Positions 52,542 to 61,686 of a DNA stretch of 64,000 nt are shown here, in pieces; the first letter of the stretch is position 1, and every line of letters begins with the position of its first letter. The stretch spans positions 875,666 to 939,665 of the forward strand of contig NZ_RJJD01000008.1 of NCBI RefSeq assembly GCF_003721515.1, given 5' to 3'. The translations under genes were made by a program, and so were the position numbers. The stretch comes from Rufibacter latericius (lineage in GTDB: Bacteria > Bacteroidota > Bacteroidia > Cytophagales > Hymenobacteraceae). The notes beneath the pieces are model-generated. The model was not told where the DNA came from. It saw only the letters and a program-made list of their open reading frames with translations, and ran no database searches.

Positions 52542-52604
52542 GTTCTTATAAACTAAAGAGAATTGGTATCTTCCTGAATCTTCAAGACTAAAAGGCTCTC
52601 TACA

Positions 52605-52651
52605 AGAAAAGCCCTACAAATGACTTCAAGTCTCATTTGTAGGGCTTTTCT
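52605..52651 (+). terminator. Terminator after the YD-repeat lipoprotein gene
   Basis: AGAAAAGCCCTACAAATGA pairs over 19 bp with its complement around a 9-base loop. Confidence 0.88.
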
Positions 52652-52836
52652 GCATTCCTAGATATGTGTATTCCAGTATATACATAAGCACCGCTATTCC
52701 TCTCCTAAGAAAGGCTTTAAAGGTAAATTAAGGTCTATTCAAGCCATCCTTCCCACTTGCACCTAAAGAACTCAACTCAAAAAATGCTTTTTATGGGGTT
52801 CAGCCTCCTTGTTTGGCAACCATAACCAAAGGACCC

Positions 52837-52872
52837 GTTTGCCGCCCTATTTCCAAAAAAGGCCCTTAAAAC
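52837..52872. repeat. Dispersed 36-bp palindrome family copy
   Basis: GTTTGCCGCCCTATTTCC / AAAAAAGGCCCTTAAAAC: 36 bp, 13 bases beyond the stop of the Fur-family gene. Confidence 0.6.
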
Positions 52873-52884
52873 AGCTTTACCTCA

Positions 52885-53262
52885 TTAGGCACTACAACTA
52901 GCACAGTGCCCAGACACCCAAGCATTCACATTTTGGGCCCGATATCCTTGTGGCAAGGACACCTGCACTTTCTCAGATAAACATTCCACTTTCTGGCAAC
53001 TCAGGCACTTGAAATGGAAATGGTCATGTGTGTGGTGGTTTTCCTGGCACCCATGGCATAGTGCAAAGTAAGACTTCCCATCATCAGAGACAATGCGGTG
53101 AGTAAGGCCATCTTCACAGAAGCGATTCAAAACCCGGTAAATAGTAACTCTGTCTGCTTCGCCTTTCAGCTGCTGTTCAATCATATCCTGGCTTAAGGCT
53201 GAGTTTGCAGACTTCAGCATGGCCAGTATAGCCTGTTGGGAAGGTGTGTTTCGTCTCTTCAT
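52885..53262 (-). CDS. Fur-family transcriptional regulator
   Basis: This 125-residue metal-responsive repressor starts at ATG 53260-53262; a longer frame would run through the operator. The winged helix (QQAILAMLKSANSALSQDMI, DRVTIYRVLNRFCEDGLTHR) is followed by a His-rich regulatory site (CHGCQENHHTHDHFHFKC). Two CxxC structural-zinc pairs are present, Cys86/Cys89 and Cys120/Cys123. The small size and two CxxC pairs fit Fur or Zur; Zur is my weak preference. A 15-bp dyad 8 bases before the start codon is its likely own site. The divergent gene encodes a thioredoxin-reductase-like flavoprotein. Confidence 0.92.
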   Translation of the reverse strand: MKRRNTPSQQAILAMLKSANSALSQDMIEQQLKGEADRVTIYRVLNRFCEDGLTHRIVSDDGKSYFALCHGCQENHHTHDHFHFKCLSCQKVECLSEKVQVSLPQGYRAQNVNAWVSGHCASCSA

Positions 53263-53270
53263 ATCTCTAA

Positions 53271-53310
53271 TGCAACAATGTTGCAATAATAAAAAATTCA
53301 TTTACATTTG
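53271..53310. promoter_or_regulatory. Divergent promoters with a 15-bp dyad covering both
   Basis: Plus strand: TTG (53281-53283), 19 bases, TACATTTG (53303-53310), a full promoter for the flavoprotein gene. Minus strand: TTG (53312-53314), 21 bases, TATTATTG (53283-53290), for the Fur-family gene. The perfect dyad TGCAACA-A-TGTTGCA (53271-53285) overlaps the plus -33 and the minus -7 and start region. Binding there should repress both genes. Confidence 0.75.
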
Positions 53311-53419
53311 CCAAAAACAATTTCCACCAGGCACCTCAAAAGAAGCTCATCCCAAGGACGCAGAGCAGTCATTCCTGAAGTTAAGCTTCCTTTTAAGATG
53401 CCGCTTATTATACCATATC

Positions 53420-54328
53420 ATGGAAGACAGAACCGAATTTGATGTGATTATCGTTGGCGGAAGTTACGCCGGGCTTTCCGCGGCCATGGCATTGGGCCGG
53501 TCACTTCGGCATGTACTGGTGCTGGACAGTGGCCAGCCTTGCAACTGGCAGACACCGCACTCGCATAACTTTCTTACCCAGGATGGCGAAACGCCCGCCG
53601 CTATTGCGCAGAAAGCCCGGGAACAGGTATTGGCATATCCTACCGTTATCATTAAAAATGGCAAAGCAGTAAAAGTAGCCGGGCAGACCAGTGCCTTTGA
53701 AGTCACCACAGAGGCGGGCGCTACTTTCAAGGGCAGCAAACTCTTATTCGCGACTGGTGTGAAGGACCAAATGCCTGAATTGAAAGGATTCGTGGAGTGT
53801 TGGGGCATCTCGGTGCTGTACTGCCCATATTGCCACGGCTACGAAGTACACCACCAGGAACTTGGTATTCTGGCCAATGGCGACATGGCGTTTGAATTAG
53901 CAAAGCTTATCTCTAACTGGTCGCCCAAGTTGACGGTGCTCACGAACGGAAAGCACACGTTCAGCCAGGAGCAGTTAATGGTATTACAGAACCACCAGAT
54001 TGCCCTGGAGGAACGGGAAATTGCTTCGTTAAGCCATGAACAGGGATACCTGCAAAACGTGGTGTTCACAGATGGCTCCACCCTGCCGCTGAAAGCCATC
54101 TTTGCCAGACCCACCTTTACCCAACACTGCCCCTTGCCACAGGAAGCAGGGTGTGAACTTACTCCAGCGGGGCACCTGAAAGTGGATATCCTCCAGAGGA
54201 CAACGGTGCCCGGCATTTACGCAGCCGGCGATGCTACCATCATGATGCGCTCTGTTTCTATGGCTGTCGCAGTTGGTACCATGGCCGGAGCAGCCATCAA
54301 CAAAGAGCTGATTGACGAACGCTTTTGA
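53420..54328 (+). CDS. Thioredoxin-reductase-like NAD(P)/FAD oxidoreductase
   Basis: The protein has 302 residues from ATG 53420. FAD is bound through DVIIVGGSYAGLSAAMALG (residues 8-26), the redox-active pair is Cys135/Cys138 in YCPYCHGYE, and a second FAD motif GIYAAGDAT is near the C-terminus. The NAD(P)-binding segment (LGILANGDMAFELA) lacks a full GGGxxA motif, as in ferredoxin- or flavin-type relatives. The thiol partner is unknown. It is divergent from a Fur-family regulator and shares its operator, so expression may respond to a metal. Confidence 0.9.
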   Translation: MEDRTEFDVIIVGGSYAGLSAAMALGRSLRHVLVLDSGQPCNWQTPHSHNFLTQDGETPAAIAQKAREQVLAYPTVIIKNGKAVKVAGQTSAFEVTTEAGATFKGSKLLFATGVKDQMPELKGFVECWGISVLYCPYCHGYEVHHQELGILANGDMAFELAKLISNWSPKLTVLTNGKHTFSQEQLMVLQNHQIALEEREIASLSHEQGYLQNVVFTDGSTLPLKAIFARPTFTQHCPLPQEAGCELTPAGHLKVDILQRTTVPGIYAAGDATIMMRSVSMAVAVGTMAGAAINKELIDERF

Positions 54329-54356
54329 GGTAATTTCTGGGAAATAGCCTTAAATC
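54323..54356. repeat. Dispersed palindrome family, degenerate copy over a stop codon
   Basis: TTTTGAGGTAATTTCTGG / GAAATAGCCTTAAATC. The left end includes the TGA of the flavoprotein gene. Confidence 0.35.
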
Positions 54357-54429
54357 AAGCGCAGCACTTCCCTGCGCACGTTTTACCAGATAAAATTGTA
54401 ATATAGAGCCTTGACAATAAAAGGCTTTT

Positions 54430-56898
54430 ATGGAGGTATTACTGCTTATGGTGTTGGTGGGGCTGGCGCTTTGGTTTGGAACCAGTGTATCGAGGCATTT
54501 TGTGCAGCACCACCGAGACATGCAGGATATGCGGGAAGAACTGGCTCGGCTGCGGGAACAGCTCAGCCGCTCCACGGTGCGCCCACCAATGGATGCCGCC
54601 CAGGAAGCCATACGACGAGATGCTGCCCATGCAGCTGCTTCGCCCTCCGCCGAAGCTTCAGCTCCACCTGTAGCACAACCTGTTCCTACGCCTCCACCGG
54701 TCTTCACGCCACCTACACCAATTCCGGTTGAAACACCGGTTGCGCAACCTGAACACATTCCGGCTCCTGAACCAATACCAACCGCTGCTTTTACCTCAAC
54801 TGAGGAGGCCTCTGTTCCGCAAGAGGCAGAATCCACCAAACCTTCCATTTTCTCGCGCAAGCTGGATTGGGAGAAGTTCATCGGCGAGAACCTCATCAAC
54901 AAACTCGGAATTGGGATTCTGGTGCTGGGGATTGGGTTCTTCGTGAAGTATGCCATTGACCAGGACTGGATAAACGAGATTGGCCGGGTAGCCATTGGGT
55001 TGCTGGCGGGCGGCACATTGCTGGGCATCGCGCACCGGCTTCGGAAAGACTACAAAGCCTTCAGCTCCGTGCTGATAGGAGGCGGGATGGCGGTGCTGTA
55101 CTTCACCATTGCCATTGCCTTCCATGAATATCAGATTTTTAGTCAGACAGTGGCGTTCATCTTGATGATGGCAATTACGGGCTTTACCATCTTCCTGTCC
55201 ATTGCTTATGACCGCATGGAACTGGCAGTGCTGGCCTTGGTGGGTGGTTTCGGGAGTCCGTTTATGGTGAGTACCGGCGAAGGCAATTACGTGGTGCTGT
55301 TTGTCTTTATCCTGCTATTGAACGTGGGTATTCTGGTGCTGGCCTACTTCAAAAAATGGAACCTGTTGAACCTGATTGCCTACGTTTTCACCATCATTCT
55401 ATACGGTGGCTGGTTCGGTACCCGGGTGGTAGACGTGCCCAATGCCCCTTACGTGGGTGCCCTGGTCTTTGCCACGCTCTTTTACTTGGTGTTCTTCCTG
55501 ATGAACCTTATTTACAACGTGAAGGAGCGCCGCAGATTTACCGGCCCCGAGATTATGATGCTGCTGAGCAACACGTTTCTGTATTATGGGGTGGGCATGT
55601 ACGTCATGTCACAGATAGCCGGAGGCAGTTACCGAGGCTTGTTCACTATTCTGCTGGGCCTTTTCAACTTCGTGTTTGCGTACGGGCTTTACCGCAGCAA
55701 CCGGGTAGACCGCAATTTGGTGTACCTGCTCATTGGGCTGGTATTGACGTTCCTGAGTTTATCGGCACCTATTCAGCTGGAAGGCAATTACATTACCCTG
55801 TTCTGGGCGTTGGAAGCGGTCTTGCTGCTTTGGCTCTCGCAACGGTCAGGGATTCAGTTGATGAAACACGCCTCGGTGCTGGTGCTGGTGTTAATGCTTG
55901 GCAGCTTGGCCATGGACTGGCTAGATTACTCAATTGCCCGCGCAGGACTGCCGCTACTGCTGAACAAGCTCTTTATCACCGGTCTGGTCGTAGTCGCCTC
56001 TTTGGCGGGAACCTGGTTTCTGCTGGGACGGGAGACCGAAACCACCACTCCACCCATCAGGTTCTTCCAGGTGTACAGAACCCTGGTGGGTCTGGCGCTA
56101 GTGCTATTCCTGTATCTGGTGCTTCTGCTAGAGTTGCAACACCAACTTACCCATTCTACCTTGAGCAGCGATGTACAGATACAGTTGCTGGGCTTCTACC
56201 ATTATCTGTTCCTGTTGGGCTTGCTGGCGTGGAGTACTCGTTTACCCAATCCGGTATACGGCAGAGTAGTCATGGGCCTTTCGGTGGTGGCGCTGCTGGG
56301 GTATTTGACCAATCTGCAGCCATCAGTGAGCTACATCCGCAACGGATATCTGTTTAACCAAACCGAGACGCTATCAGCCTTTCTAAGTCATTATCTGCCG
56401 CTGCTCACGCTGATTATATTACTGGCCGTAGTGCTCAGAAAGATGCAGCAGCAGTTTGGATTTGGCAGCAGGCTAGGAAAAATCAGCTTGTGGCTAGCCA
56501 GTGCCGCGGGTGTCTTTCTGCTCAGCTTTGAATTGGTGCACTTGTGGTTGTTGAAGTCGCACCCCACCTCTGCTGAGCTGTACAACTCCATGGGGCACAT
56601 CCGGAAAATCGGGTTTCCTATTCTTTGGGGCGTGATTTCGTTTGTGCTCATGATGGTGGGCATGTCCAAGAAAATCAAGACCCTGCGCATCATCTCGCTC
56701 ACCTTGTTCTTCCTGACCTTGCTCAAGCTCTTCCTGTTTGATGTGCGGGACATGACGGAGGGAGGCAAGATTGCAGCCTTCATCTGCCTTGGTGTGCTGT
56801 TGCTGGTGATATCGTTTATGTACCAAAAACTTAAAAACCTTATTTTAGAAGGCGAAACCAAGCCTTTGGAGGCTAGCCCTGTTCCAAATGAAGAGTAA
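54430..56898 (+). CDS. DUF2339-family polytopic membrane protein
   Basis: The protein has 822 residues. An N-terminal anchor (2-17) is followed by a coiled stretch (HHRDMQDMREELARLREQLS) and a long Pro/Ala/Glu-rich linker to about residue 135. The DUF2339 block then begins (DWEKFIGENLINKLGIGILV) and continues with about twenty-five hydrophobic helices to the C-terminus. The family function is unknown. It overlaps the DUF3999 gene by 11 bases; the two families are often neighbours and probably form one envelope complex. Confidence 0.9.
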   Translation: MEVLLLMVLVGLALWFGTSVSRHFVQHHRDMQDMREELARLREQLSRSTVRPPMDAAQEAIRRDAAHAAASPSAEASAPPVAQPVPTPPPVFTPPTPIPVETPVAQPEHIPAPEPIPTAAFTSTEEASVPQEAESTKPSIFSRKLDWEKFIGENLINKLGIGILVLGIGFFVKYAIDQDWINEIGRVAIGLLAGGTLLGIAHRLRKDYKAFSSVLIGGGMAVLYFTIAIAFHEYQIFSQTVAFILMMAITGFTIFLSIAYDRMELAVLALVGGFGSPFMVSTGEGNYVVLFVFILLLNVGILVLAYFKKWNLLNLIAYVFTIILYGGWFGTRVVDVPNAPYVGALVFATLFYLVFFLMNLIYNVKERRRFTGPEIMMLLSNTFLYYGVGMYVMSQIAGGSYRGLFTILLGLFNFVFAYGLYRSNRVDRNLVYLLIGLVLTFLSLSAPIQLEGNYITLFWALEAVLLLWLSQRSGIQLMKHASVLVLVLMLGSLAMDWLDYSIARAGLPLLLNKLFITGLVVVASLAGTWFLLGRETETTTPPIRFFQVYRTLVGLALVLFLYLVLLLELQHQLTHSTLSSDVQIQLLGFYHYLFLLGLLAWSTRLPNPVYGRVVMGLSVVALLGYLTNLQPSVSYIRNGYLFNQTETLSAFLSHYLPLLTLIILLAVVLRKMQQQFGFGSRLGKISLWLASAAGVFLLSFELVHLWLLKSHPTSAELYNSMGHIRKIGFPILWGVISFVLMMVGMSKKIKTLRIISLTLFFLTLLKLFLFDVRDMTEGGKIAAFICLGVLLLVISFMYQKLKNLILEGETKPLEASPVPNEE

Positions 56899-58138
56899 AC
56901 TGCTGTTCTTTTTAGCCGGATTTCTATGGCCCACGCTATCTGCCTCAGCGCAGGATTTTGGCTGGCAGGCTCAACTTGCTCCGGTGACTCAGCCAGGCTA
57001 CCACCGCATCCTGCTTCCGCCTCAGGTGATGGGGCACCTGCAACCCAACTTGGAAGACCTCAGGGTATTTGATTCTAAGGGACAAGCCGTGCCGTACCTG
57101 GTCCGCACCGAGGTGCCTCTTCAATACCGCACCTTGTTCAAGCCGTACCAGATTCTAAGCTATACAAGAAAACCAGGCGGCACGTCAGAGCTTTTGGTGC
57201 ACAATCCGCAGAAACGGGCTATAAACAACATCAGCTTGCGCATTGGTAATGCCGAGGTCCGCAAACAGGTTTCATTGAGCGGCAGCGATGACCAACAGGA
57301 TTGGTACGTGCTCAAGGAACAGGATGTGTTGTACGCCATCCGTAACACCAAAAGCACCAATGAGGTCAAACTGCTGGACTTTCCGTTGAGCAATTACCGG
57401 TACTTCCGGCTCCAGTTGAACGATTCCATTAGTGCCCCACTCAACATTTTGCAGGCCGGCTATTACGACACGTACTCCGAGGCCGGCAAGTACACCCGCA
57501 TTCCGGTGCAATCAATGAATCGCGTGGACAGTGCCGAGAACCACATCACCTATCTGCGGCTCCGTTTCGGGCAACCGGTGTACCCCGAGCAGGTGGCTTT
57601 GTACATTTCGGCCCCGGCGTTGTACCATCGGCCCGGAAGAGTAGTGTTGGGCGAACAGAAAGTGTATGAACGCCGCAGAAGAAAACTCCGGCGGGCTCGC
57701 ATGCAGGAAATCTCCGTTCCGCTACTGCTCCACTCCAACGCCCCTGCTGTGCTGGATTTGCCTCGCCAGAAAGTGGAAGGATTGGTCATTGAAATTGAGA
57801 ACGCCGATAATCCACCTCTGACCATTGACTCGGTGCGGGTGTTGCAGCTCAACCGCTACCTGATTGCCGAGCTCAACCCGGGACAATCCTATACATTGCA
57901 GTTCGGGAATGAGAAACTAACCGCCCCGGAGTATGACTTGCAGTTCTTCCAGGACAGCATTCCGCTAAGCACCCCGGTCGTTCAGGTGCAGAACATCACT
58001 TCCCTTTGTCCCCCTAAATCCGGGAAACAGCCCAAAAGCTCCAAAATTCTGATTTGGGCCGCCATTGCCGCGTTAGCCTTAGGATTAGGCTACATGACGG
58101 TGCGATTGCTGCGCGATATGGAGAAGAAAAAGGGATAA
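56888..58138 (+). CDS. DUF3999-family exported, membrane-anchored protein
   Basis: A 416-residue protein with a signal peptide (1-21, ending LSASAQ), a beta-rich extracytoplasmic part (YHRILLPPQVMGHLQPNLED, LRVFDSKGQAVPYLV, RYFRLQLND) and a single C-terminal helix (ILIWAAIAALALGLGYMTV) with a short basic tail. It fits the DUF3999 family, of unknown function. Translation is coupled to the preceding DUF2339 gene by the 11-base overlap. Confidence 0.88.
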   Translation: MKSKLLFFLAGFLWPTLSASAQDFGWQAQLAPVTQPGYHRILLPPQVMGHLQPNLEDLRVFDSKGQAVPYLVRTEVPLQYRTLFKPYQILSYTRKPGGTSELLVHNPQKRAINNISLRIGNAEVRKQVSLSGSDDQQDWYVLKEQDVLYAIRNTKSTNEVKLLDFPLSNYRYFRLQLNDSISAPLNILQAGYYDTYSEAGKYTRIPVQSMNRVDSAENHITYLRLRFGQPVYPEQVALYISAPALYHRPGRVVLGEQKVYERRRRKLRRARMQEISVPLLLHSNAPAVLDLPRQKVEGLVIEIENADNPPLTIDSVRVLQLNRYLIAELNPGQSYTLQFGNEKLTAPEYDLQFFQDSIPLSTPVVQVQNITSLCPPKSGKQPKSSKILIWAAIAALALGLGYMTVRLLRDMEKKKG

Positions 58139-58149
58139 CCTTTTGCTGC

Positions 58150-58185
58150 TTTTTGCGCCCATTTTCTCAAAAACACCTCTTAAAC
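58150..58185. repeat. Dispersed 36-bp palindrome family copy
   Basis: TTTTTGCGCCCATTTTCTC / AAAAACACCTCTTAAAC, 12 bases after the DUF3999 stop. Confidence 0.55.
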
Positions 58186-58267
58186 AGGCAAGGCTTTCTT
58201 TCTGATTGGCTATTTTTCAGTAGCTTACTAGCTGCATTCCAAACACCACCCAAACAAACTGACGTAC

Positions 58268-61200
58268 ATGCAAAACTCTTTACCTCCCAAGTTCTTCCGG
58301 CAGTGCCTTCCCCTGCTGCTGGGTGGATTAACCCTTTTAGCTCCCCTCACTTCTGAGGCTCAGAAAAAGCCGAAGTCCAGCACTTCCAGAGACAAGAAAG
58401 CAGCCCAGGACCCGTATCCTGAAAAATTATACAATGGCATGACGTGGCGGTCCATCGGCCCGTACCGGGGCGGACGTTCGGCTACCGTGACCGGCGTACC
58501 GGGCAAACCGAACCTCTATTACTTTGGGGCTACAGGTGGCGGCGTGTGGCGCACCAAAGACGGTGGGGCCAGCTGGGAGAATATCTCTGACAAGTACTTC
58601 GGAGGTTCCATTGGCGCGGTGGCGGTGAGCGAAGCTGACCCCAACGTGATTTACGTGGGCGAAGGCGAGAAAACCGTGCGCGGAAACGTGTCCTCAGGTT
58701 TCGGGATGTGGAAATCTGAAGATGCCGGTTTGACCTGGAAACACATCGGGCTGAAAGATTCCAAGCACATTTCGCGCGTGCGCATCCACCCCAAAAACCC
58801 TGATTTGGTTTATGCAGCGGCCATGGGGAACATCTATGCACCCAATGACATGCGTGGCGTGTACCGTTCCAAAGACGGCGGCAAGAACTGGGAACGCGTC
58901 TTGTTCGTGAACAAAGAAGTGGGAGTAGTAGACCTCACCATTGACCCGGTGAATCCCAGAAACCTGTATGCTACCTCCTGGCGAGTACAACGCACTCCGT
59001 ACAGCCTTTCCTCGGGCGGACCCGGCTCCGGCATCTGGAAAAGCACCGACGGCGGTGACACCTGGAAGGAAATTTCCCGCGCCACCGGTTTACCGAAAGG
59101 CACGTTGGGCATCATCGGCGTGACCGTTTCGCCGGTAAACAACCAGCGCGTATGGGCTTTGGTGGAAGCCGAAGACGGCGGATTGTTCCGCTCGGAGAAC
59201 GGCGGCGAAAGCTGGACCAAAGTAAACGAAGACCGCAGCCTGCGCCAACGCGCTTGGTACTACACCCGCCTTACCGCTGATCCGCAGAACATAGATGGCG
59301 TGTACGTGCTCAACGTAGGCCACCATTACTCTACTGACGGCGGTAAAACCTTCAAATCTATTTCCACCCCGCACTCTGACCACCACGACCTTTGGATTGC
59401 CCCCGAAGACCCCAAGCGCATGATCATCGCCGATGACGGCGGAGCGCAGGTGAGCTTTGACGGCGGCGAAAACTGGAGCACGCCAGACAATCAGCCTACT
59501 GGCCAGTTTTACCGCGTAGTCACCGATAACGCTTTCCCGTACCGCATCTACGGAGCGCAGCAGGACAACAGCGCCGTCCGGATTGCCAGCCGGACCAGTG
59601 GCCGCAGCATCGGTCAGCACGACTGGGAAGAAACTGCGGGTTCTGAAAGCGCGCACATTGCGGTGAACCCCAAAGACCCCGAGATTGTGTACGGCGGAAA
59701 CTACGGCGGCTTCATCGGTCGTCTGGACCACAAGACCGGCTTTGAGCGCACCATCAACGTGTGGCCAGATAACCCAATGGGGCACGGTGCCGAGGGCATG
59801 AAGTACCGTTTTCAGTGGAACTTCCCTATCTTCTTCTCGCCCCACAACGCCAACCGGCTGTACACCACGTCTAACCACGTGCACGTGACCACCAATGAAG
59901 GCCAAAGCTGGGAAGTCATCAGCCCGGATCTGACGCGCAACGACAAGTCCAAACTAGGACCATCCGGTGGACCGATTACTAAAGACAACACCAGCGTGGA
60001 GTACTACGGCACCATCTTCGCGGCCATGGAATCTCCGGCTGAGGAAGGTGTGATCTGGACCGGTTCTGATGATGGTCTGGTACACGTGACCCGTGACGCT
60101 GGCAAGACTTGGACCAATGTAACGCCTAAGGCGCTGCCTGAGTGGAGCATGATCAACAGCGTGGACCCGCACCCTACCCAAAAAGGTGTGATGTACATGG
60201 CGGCTACGCTCTACAAAACCGGTGACTTCCAGCCGCTGCTTTTCAAAACCACGGATTACGGTAAAACCTGGACGAAAATCACCACAGGCATTCCGGCCAC
60301 GCACTTTACCCGCGTAGTACGCGCAGATCCTAAACGACCCGGTTTGCTGTACGCGGGTACGGAATACGGTATGTACATCTCGTTTAATGAAGGGACTTCC
60401 TGGAAGCCATTCCGCCTGAATCTGCCGCTGGTGCCCATCACGGATTTGACCATCAAAAACGACAACCTCATTGCCGCCACGCAAGGGCGGGGCTTCTGGA
60501 TCATTGATGATTTAACGTTGCTGCACCAACTCACTCCGCAGTTAGCCGACGGTAAGTTTCACCTGTTCAAACCGATGCCTACCTACAAAACCTTGGGCGC
60601 CAATTTCGCGAACACCAAGTTTGAAGGCCAGAACCATCCGGGTGGGGTGATGATGCATTTCTATTTGCCTACTGCCCCAGATACCACTTCTAAAATAACG
60701 CTGGAGCTTCTGGAGAAAGACGGCAAGCTGATCAAGAAATATACGTACGGCGCCAAAGAAGCCGCTGACAAACTGGAGGCGAAAACCGGCCTGAACCGCT
60801 TTGTGTGGAACATGACCTACCCCGAGGCATCCCGCTTTGAAGGTATGATTCTGTGGGGCGGTGGCACGCAAGGGCCAAAAGCCATTCCCGGCACGTACAA
60901 AGCCCGTTTAACGGTGAACGGACAGCCGCAGGAAACAGAGTTTGTGATCTTACAAGACCCACGCAGCCAAACGCCGCTGGCAGATCTTCAGGCCCAGCAA
61001 GCATTCCTGCTCTCCGTGCGCGACAAACTCACCGAAACGCATGACGCCATCAGCAAAATACGCGAAGCCCGCACCCAGATGAATGCCGTTACTGCCCGTT
61101 TCCAAGGCCGTGCCGACATGAAAGACGTGCTGGATGCCGCAAAGGCCATGAACAAGAAAATGACCGAAGTGGAGGAAACGTTGTACCAGACCAAAAACCG

Positions 61201-61456
61201 CAGCGGTCAGGACCCGTTGAACTTCCCCATCAGGCTGAACAACAAACTGGCGAACCTGGCTTCTCAGGCCTCGGTAGGTGACTTCCGGCCCACTGACCAG
61301 ATGTATGCGTTCCAGAAAGAAGTAATGGCCCAGATTGACGAGCAGTTGAAAAAGCTGAACCAGGTTTTCGCAACTGATTTACCAGCGCTGAACCAGCTCA
61401 TCCGGAGCAAGAACGTGGATGCCATTATGCTGAAAGAAAAGAAAGAGACGAAATAA
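58268..61456 (+). CDS. Large exported BNR/VPS10-type beta-propeller protein
   Basis: A 1062-residue protein with a signal peptide (about 1-32, ending TSEAQ). Residues about 55-760 contain at least ten Asp-box (SxDxGxxW) repeats, such as TKDGGASW, SEDAGLTW, SKDGGKNW, STDGGDTW, SENGGESW, SFDGGENW, TRDAGKTW and TTDYGKTW, forming one or two sortilin/VPS10-like propellers. A C-terminal region of about 300 residues has an immunoglobulin-like part and a helical tail. Databases often name these glycosyl hydrolases, but no catalytic residues can be pointed out, so that name is doubtful. It is a single gene with a terminator at 61478-61511. Confidence 0.9.
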   Translation: MQNSLPPKFFRQCLPLLLGGLTLLAPLTSEAQKKPKSSTSRDKKAAQDPYPEKLYNGMTWRSIGPYRGGRSATVTGVPGKPNLYYFGATGGGVWRTKDGGASWENISDKYFGGSIGAVAVSEADPNVIYVGEGEKTVRGNVSSGFGMWKSEDAGLTWKHIGLKDSKHISRVRIHPKNPDLVYAAAMGNIYAPNDMRGVYRSKDGGKNWERVLFVNKEVGVVDLTIDPVNPRNLYATSWRVQRTPYSLSSGGPGSGIWKSTDGGDTWKEISRATGLPKGTLGIIGVTVSPVNNQRVWALVEAEDGGLFRSENGGESWTKVNEDRSLRQRAWYYTRLTADPQNIDGVYVLNVGHHYSTDGGKTFKSISTPHSDHHDLWIAPEDPKRMIIADDGGAQVSFDGGENWSTPDNQPTGQFYRVVTDNAFPYRIYGAQQDNSAVRIASRTSGRSIGQHDWEETAGSESAHIAVNPKDPEIVYGGNYGGFIGRLDHKTGFERTINVWPDNPMGHGAEGMKYRFQWNFPIFFSPHNANRLYTTSNHVHVTTNEGQSWEVISPDLTRNDKSKLGPSGGPITKDNTSVEYYGTIFAAMESPAEEGVIWTGSDDGLVHVTRDAGKTWTNVTPKALPEWSMINSVDPHPTQKGVMYMAATLYKTGDFQPLLFKTTDYGKTWTKITTGIPATHFTRVVRADPKRPGLLYAGTEYGMYISFNEGTSWKPFRLNLPLVPITDLTIKNDNLIAATQGRGFWIIDDLTLLHQLTPQLADGKFHLFKPMPTYKTLGANFANTKFEGQNHPGGVMMHFYLPTAPDTTSKITLELLEKDGKLIKKYTYGAKEAADKLEAKTGLNRFVWNMTYPEASRFEGMILWGGGTQGPKAIPGTYKARLTVNGQPQETEFVILQDPRSQTPLADLQAQQAFLLSVRDKLTETHDAISKIREARTQMNAVTARFQGRADMKDVLDAAKAMNKKMTEVEETLYQTKNRSGQDPLNFPIRLNNKLANLASQASVGDFRPTDQMYAFQKEVMAQIDEQLKKLNQVFATDLPALNQLIRSKNVDAIMLKEKKETK

Positions 61457-61477
61457 CGGTATCTTTTCCATTCATTT

Positions 61478-61511
61478 AAAGCCCTGCTATTACTGGTATA
61501 GCAGGGCTTTT
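61478..61511 (+). terminator. Terminator after the BNR-repeat gene
   Basis: AAAGCCCTGCTAT pairs perfectly with ATAGCAGGGCTTT around a 7-base loop, 21 bases after the stop. Confidence 0.9.
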
Positions 61512-61524
61512 ATCTTTATTTGGT

Positions 61525-61560
61525 GTTTCTCGCCTGTTTTTAGGAAAATCAAGGTTAAAT
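61525..61560. repeat. Dispersed 36-bp palindrome family copy
   Basis: GTTTCTCGCCTGTTTTTAG / AAAATCAAGGTTAAATC: 13 bases after the terminator. Confidence 0.55.
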
Positions 61561-61623
61561 CGAATTCAACTCTCTCAAGGGAGCAAAACTCTTCACTACC
61601 AGGATATTTAAGGGAAATACGTC

Positions 61624-61653
61624 TTGTCTTTTGCTGAAATAATCCTATCTTGA
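61624..61653 (+). promoter_or_regulatory. Promoter of the RDD-mscL pair
   Basis: TTG (61624-61626), 19 bases, TATCTTGA (61646-61653), 33 bases before the RDD ATG. Spacing is exact; the -7 differs from TAnnTTTG at two positions. Confidence 0.6.
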
Positions 61654-61686
61654 ACACGTACTAACCTAACTCTAACCCTTTACCTT

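Larger units (their letters stand above)
52542..52884. other. Convergent gap with terminator and one palindrome copy
   Basis: This 343-bp gap between the YD-repeat lipoprotein (+) and the Fur-family gene (-) contains the hairpin at 52605-52651 and a palindrome-family copy at 52837-52872. Nothing else was recognised. Confidence 0.5.

Noticed and set aside
55356..56357. Plus-strand open frame of 333 codons
   Set aside because: Another frame inside the DUF2339 gene; no signal, no start region and no recognisable motif.
58268..61456. Glycosyl hydrolase function for the large BNR protein
   Set aside because: Asp-box repeats are structural and occur in sortilins, sialidases and photosystem assembly factors. 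No catalytic residues could be identified.
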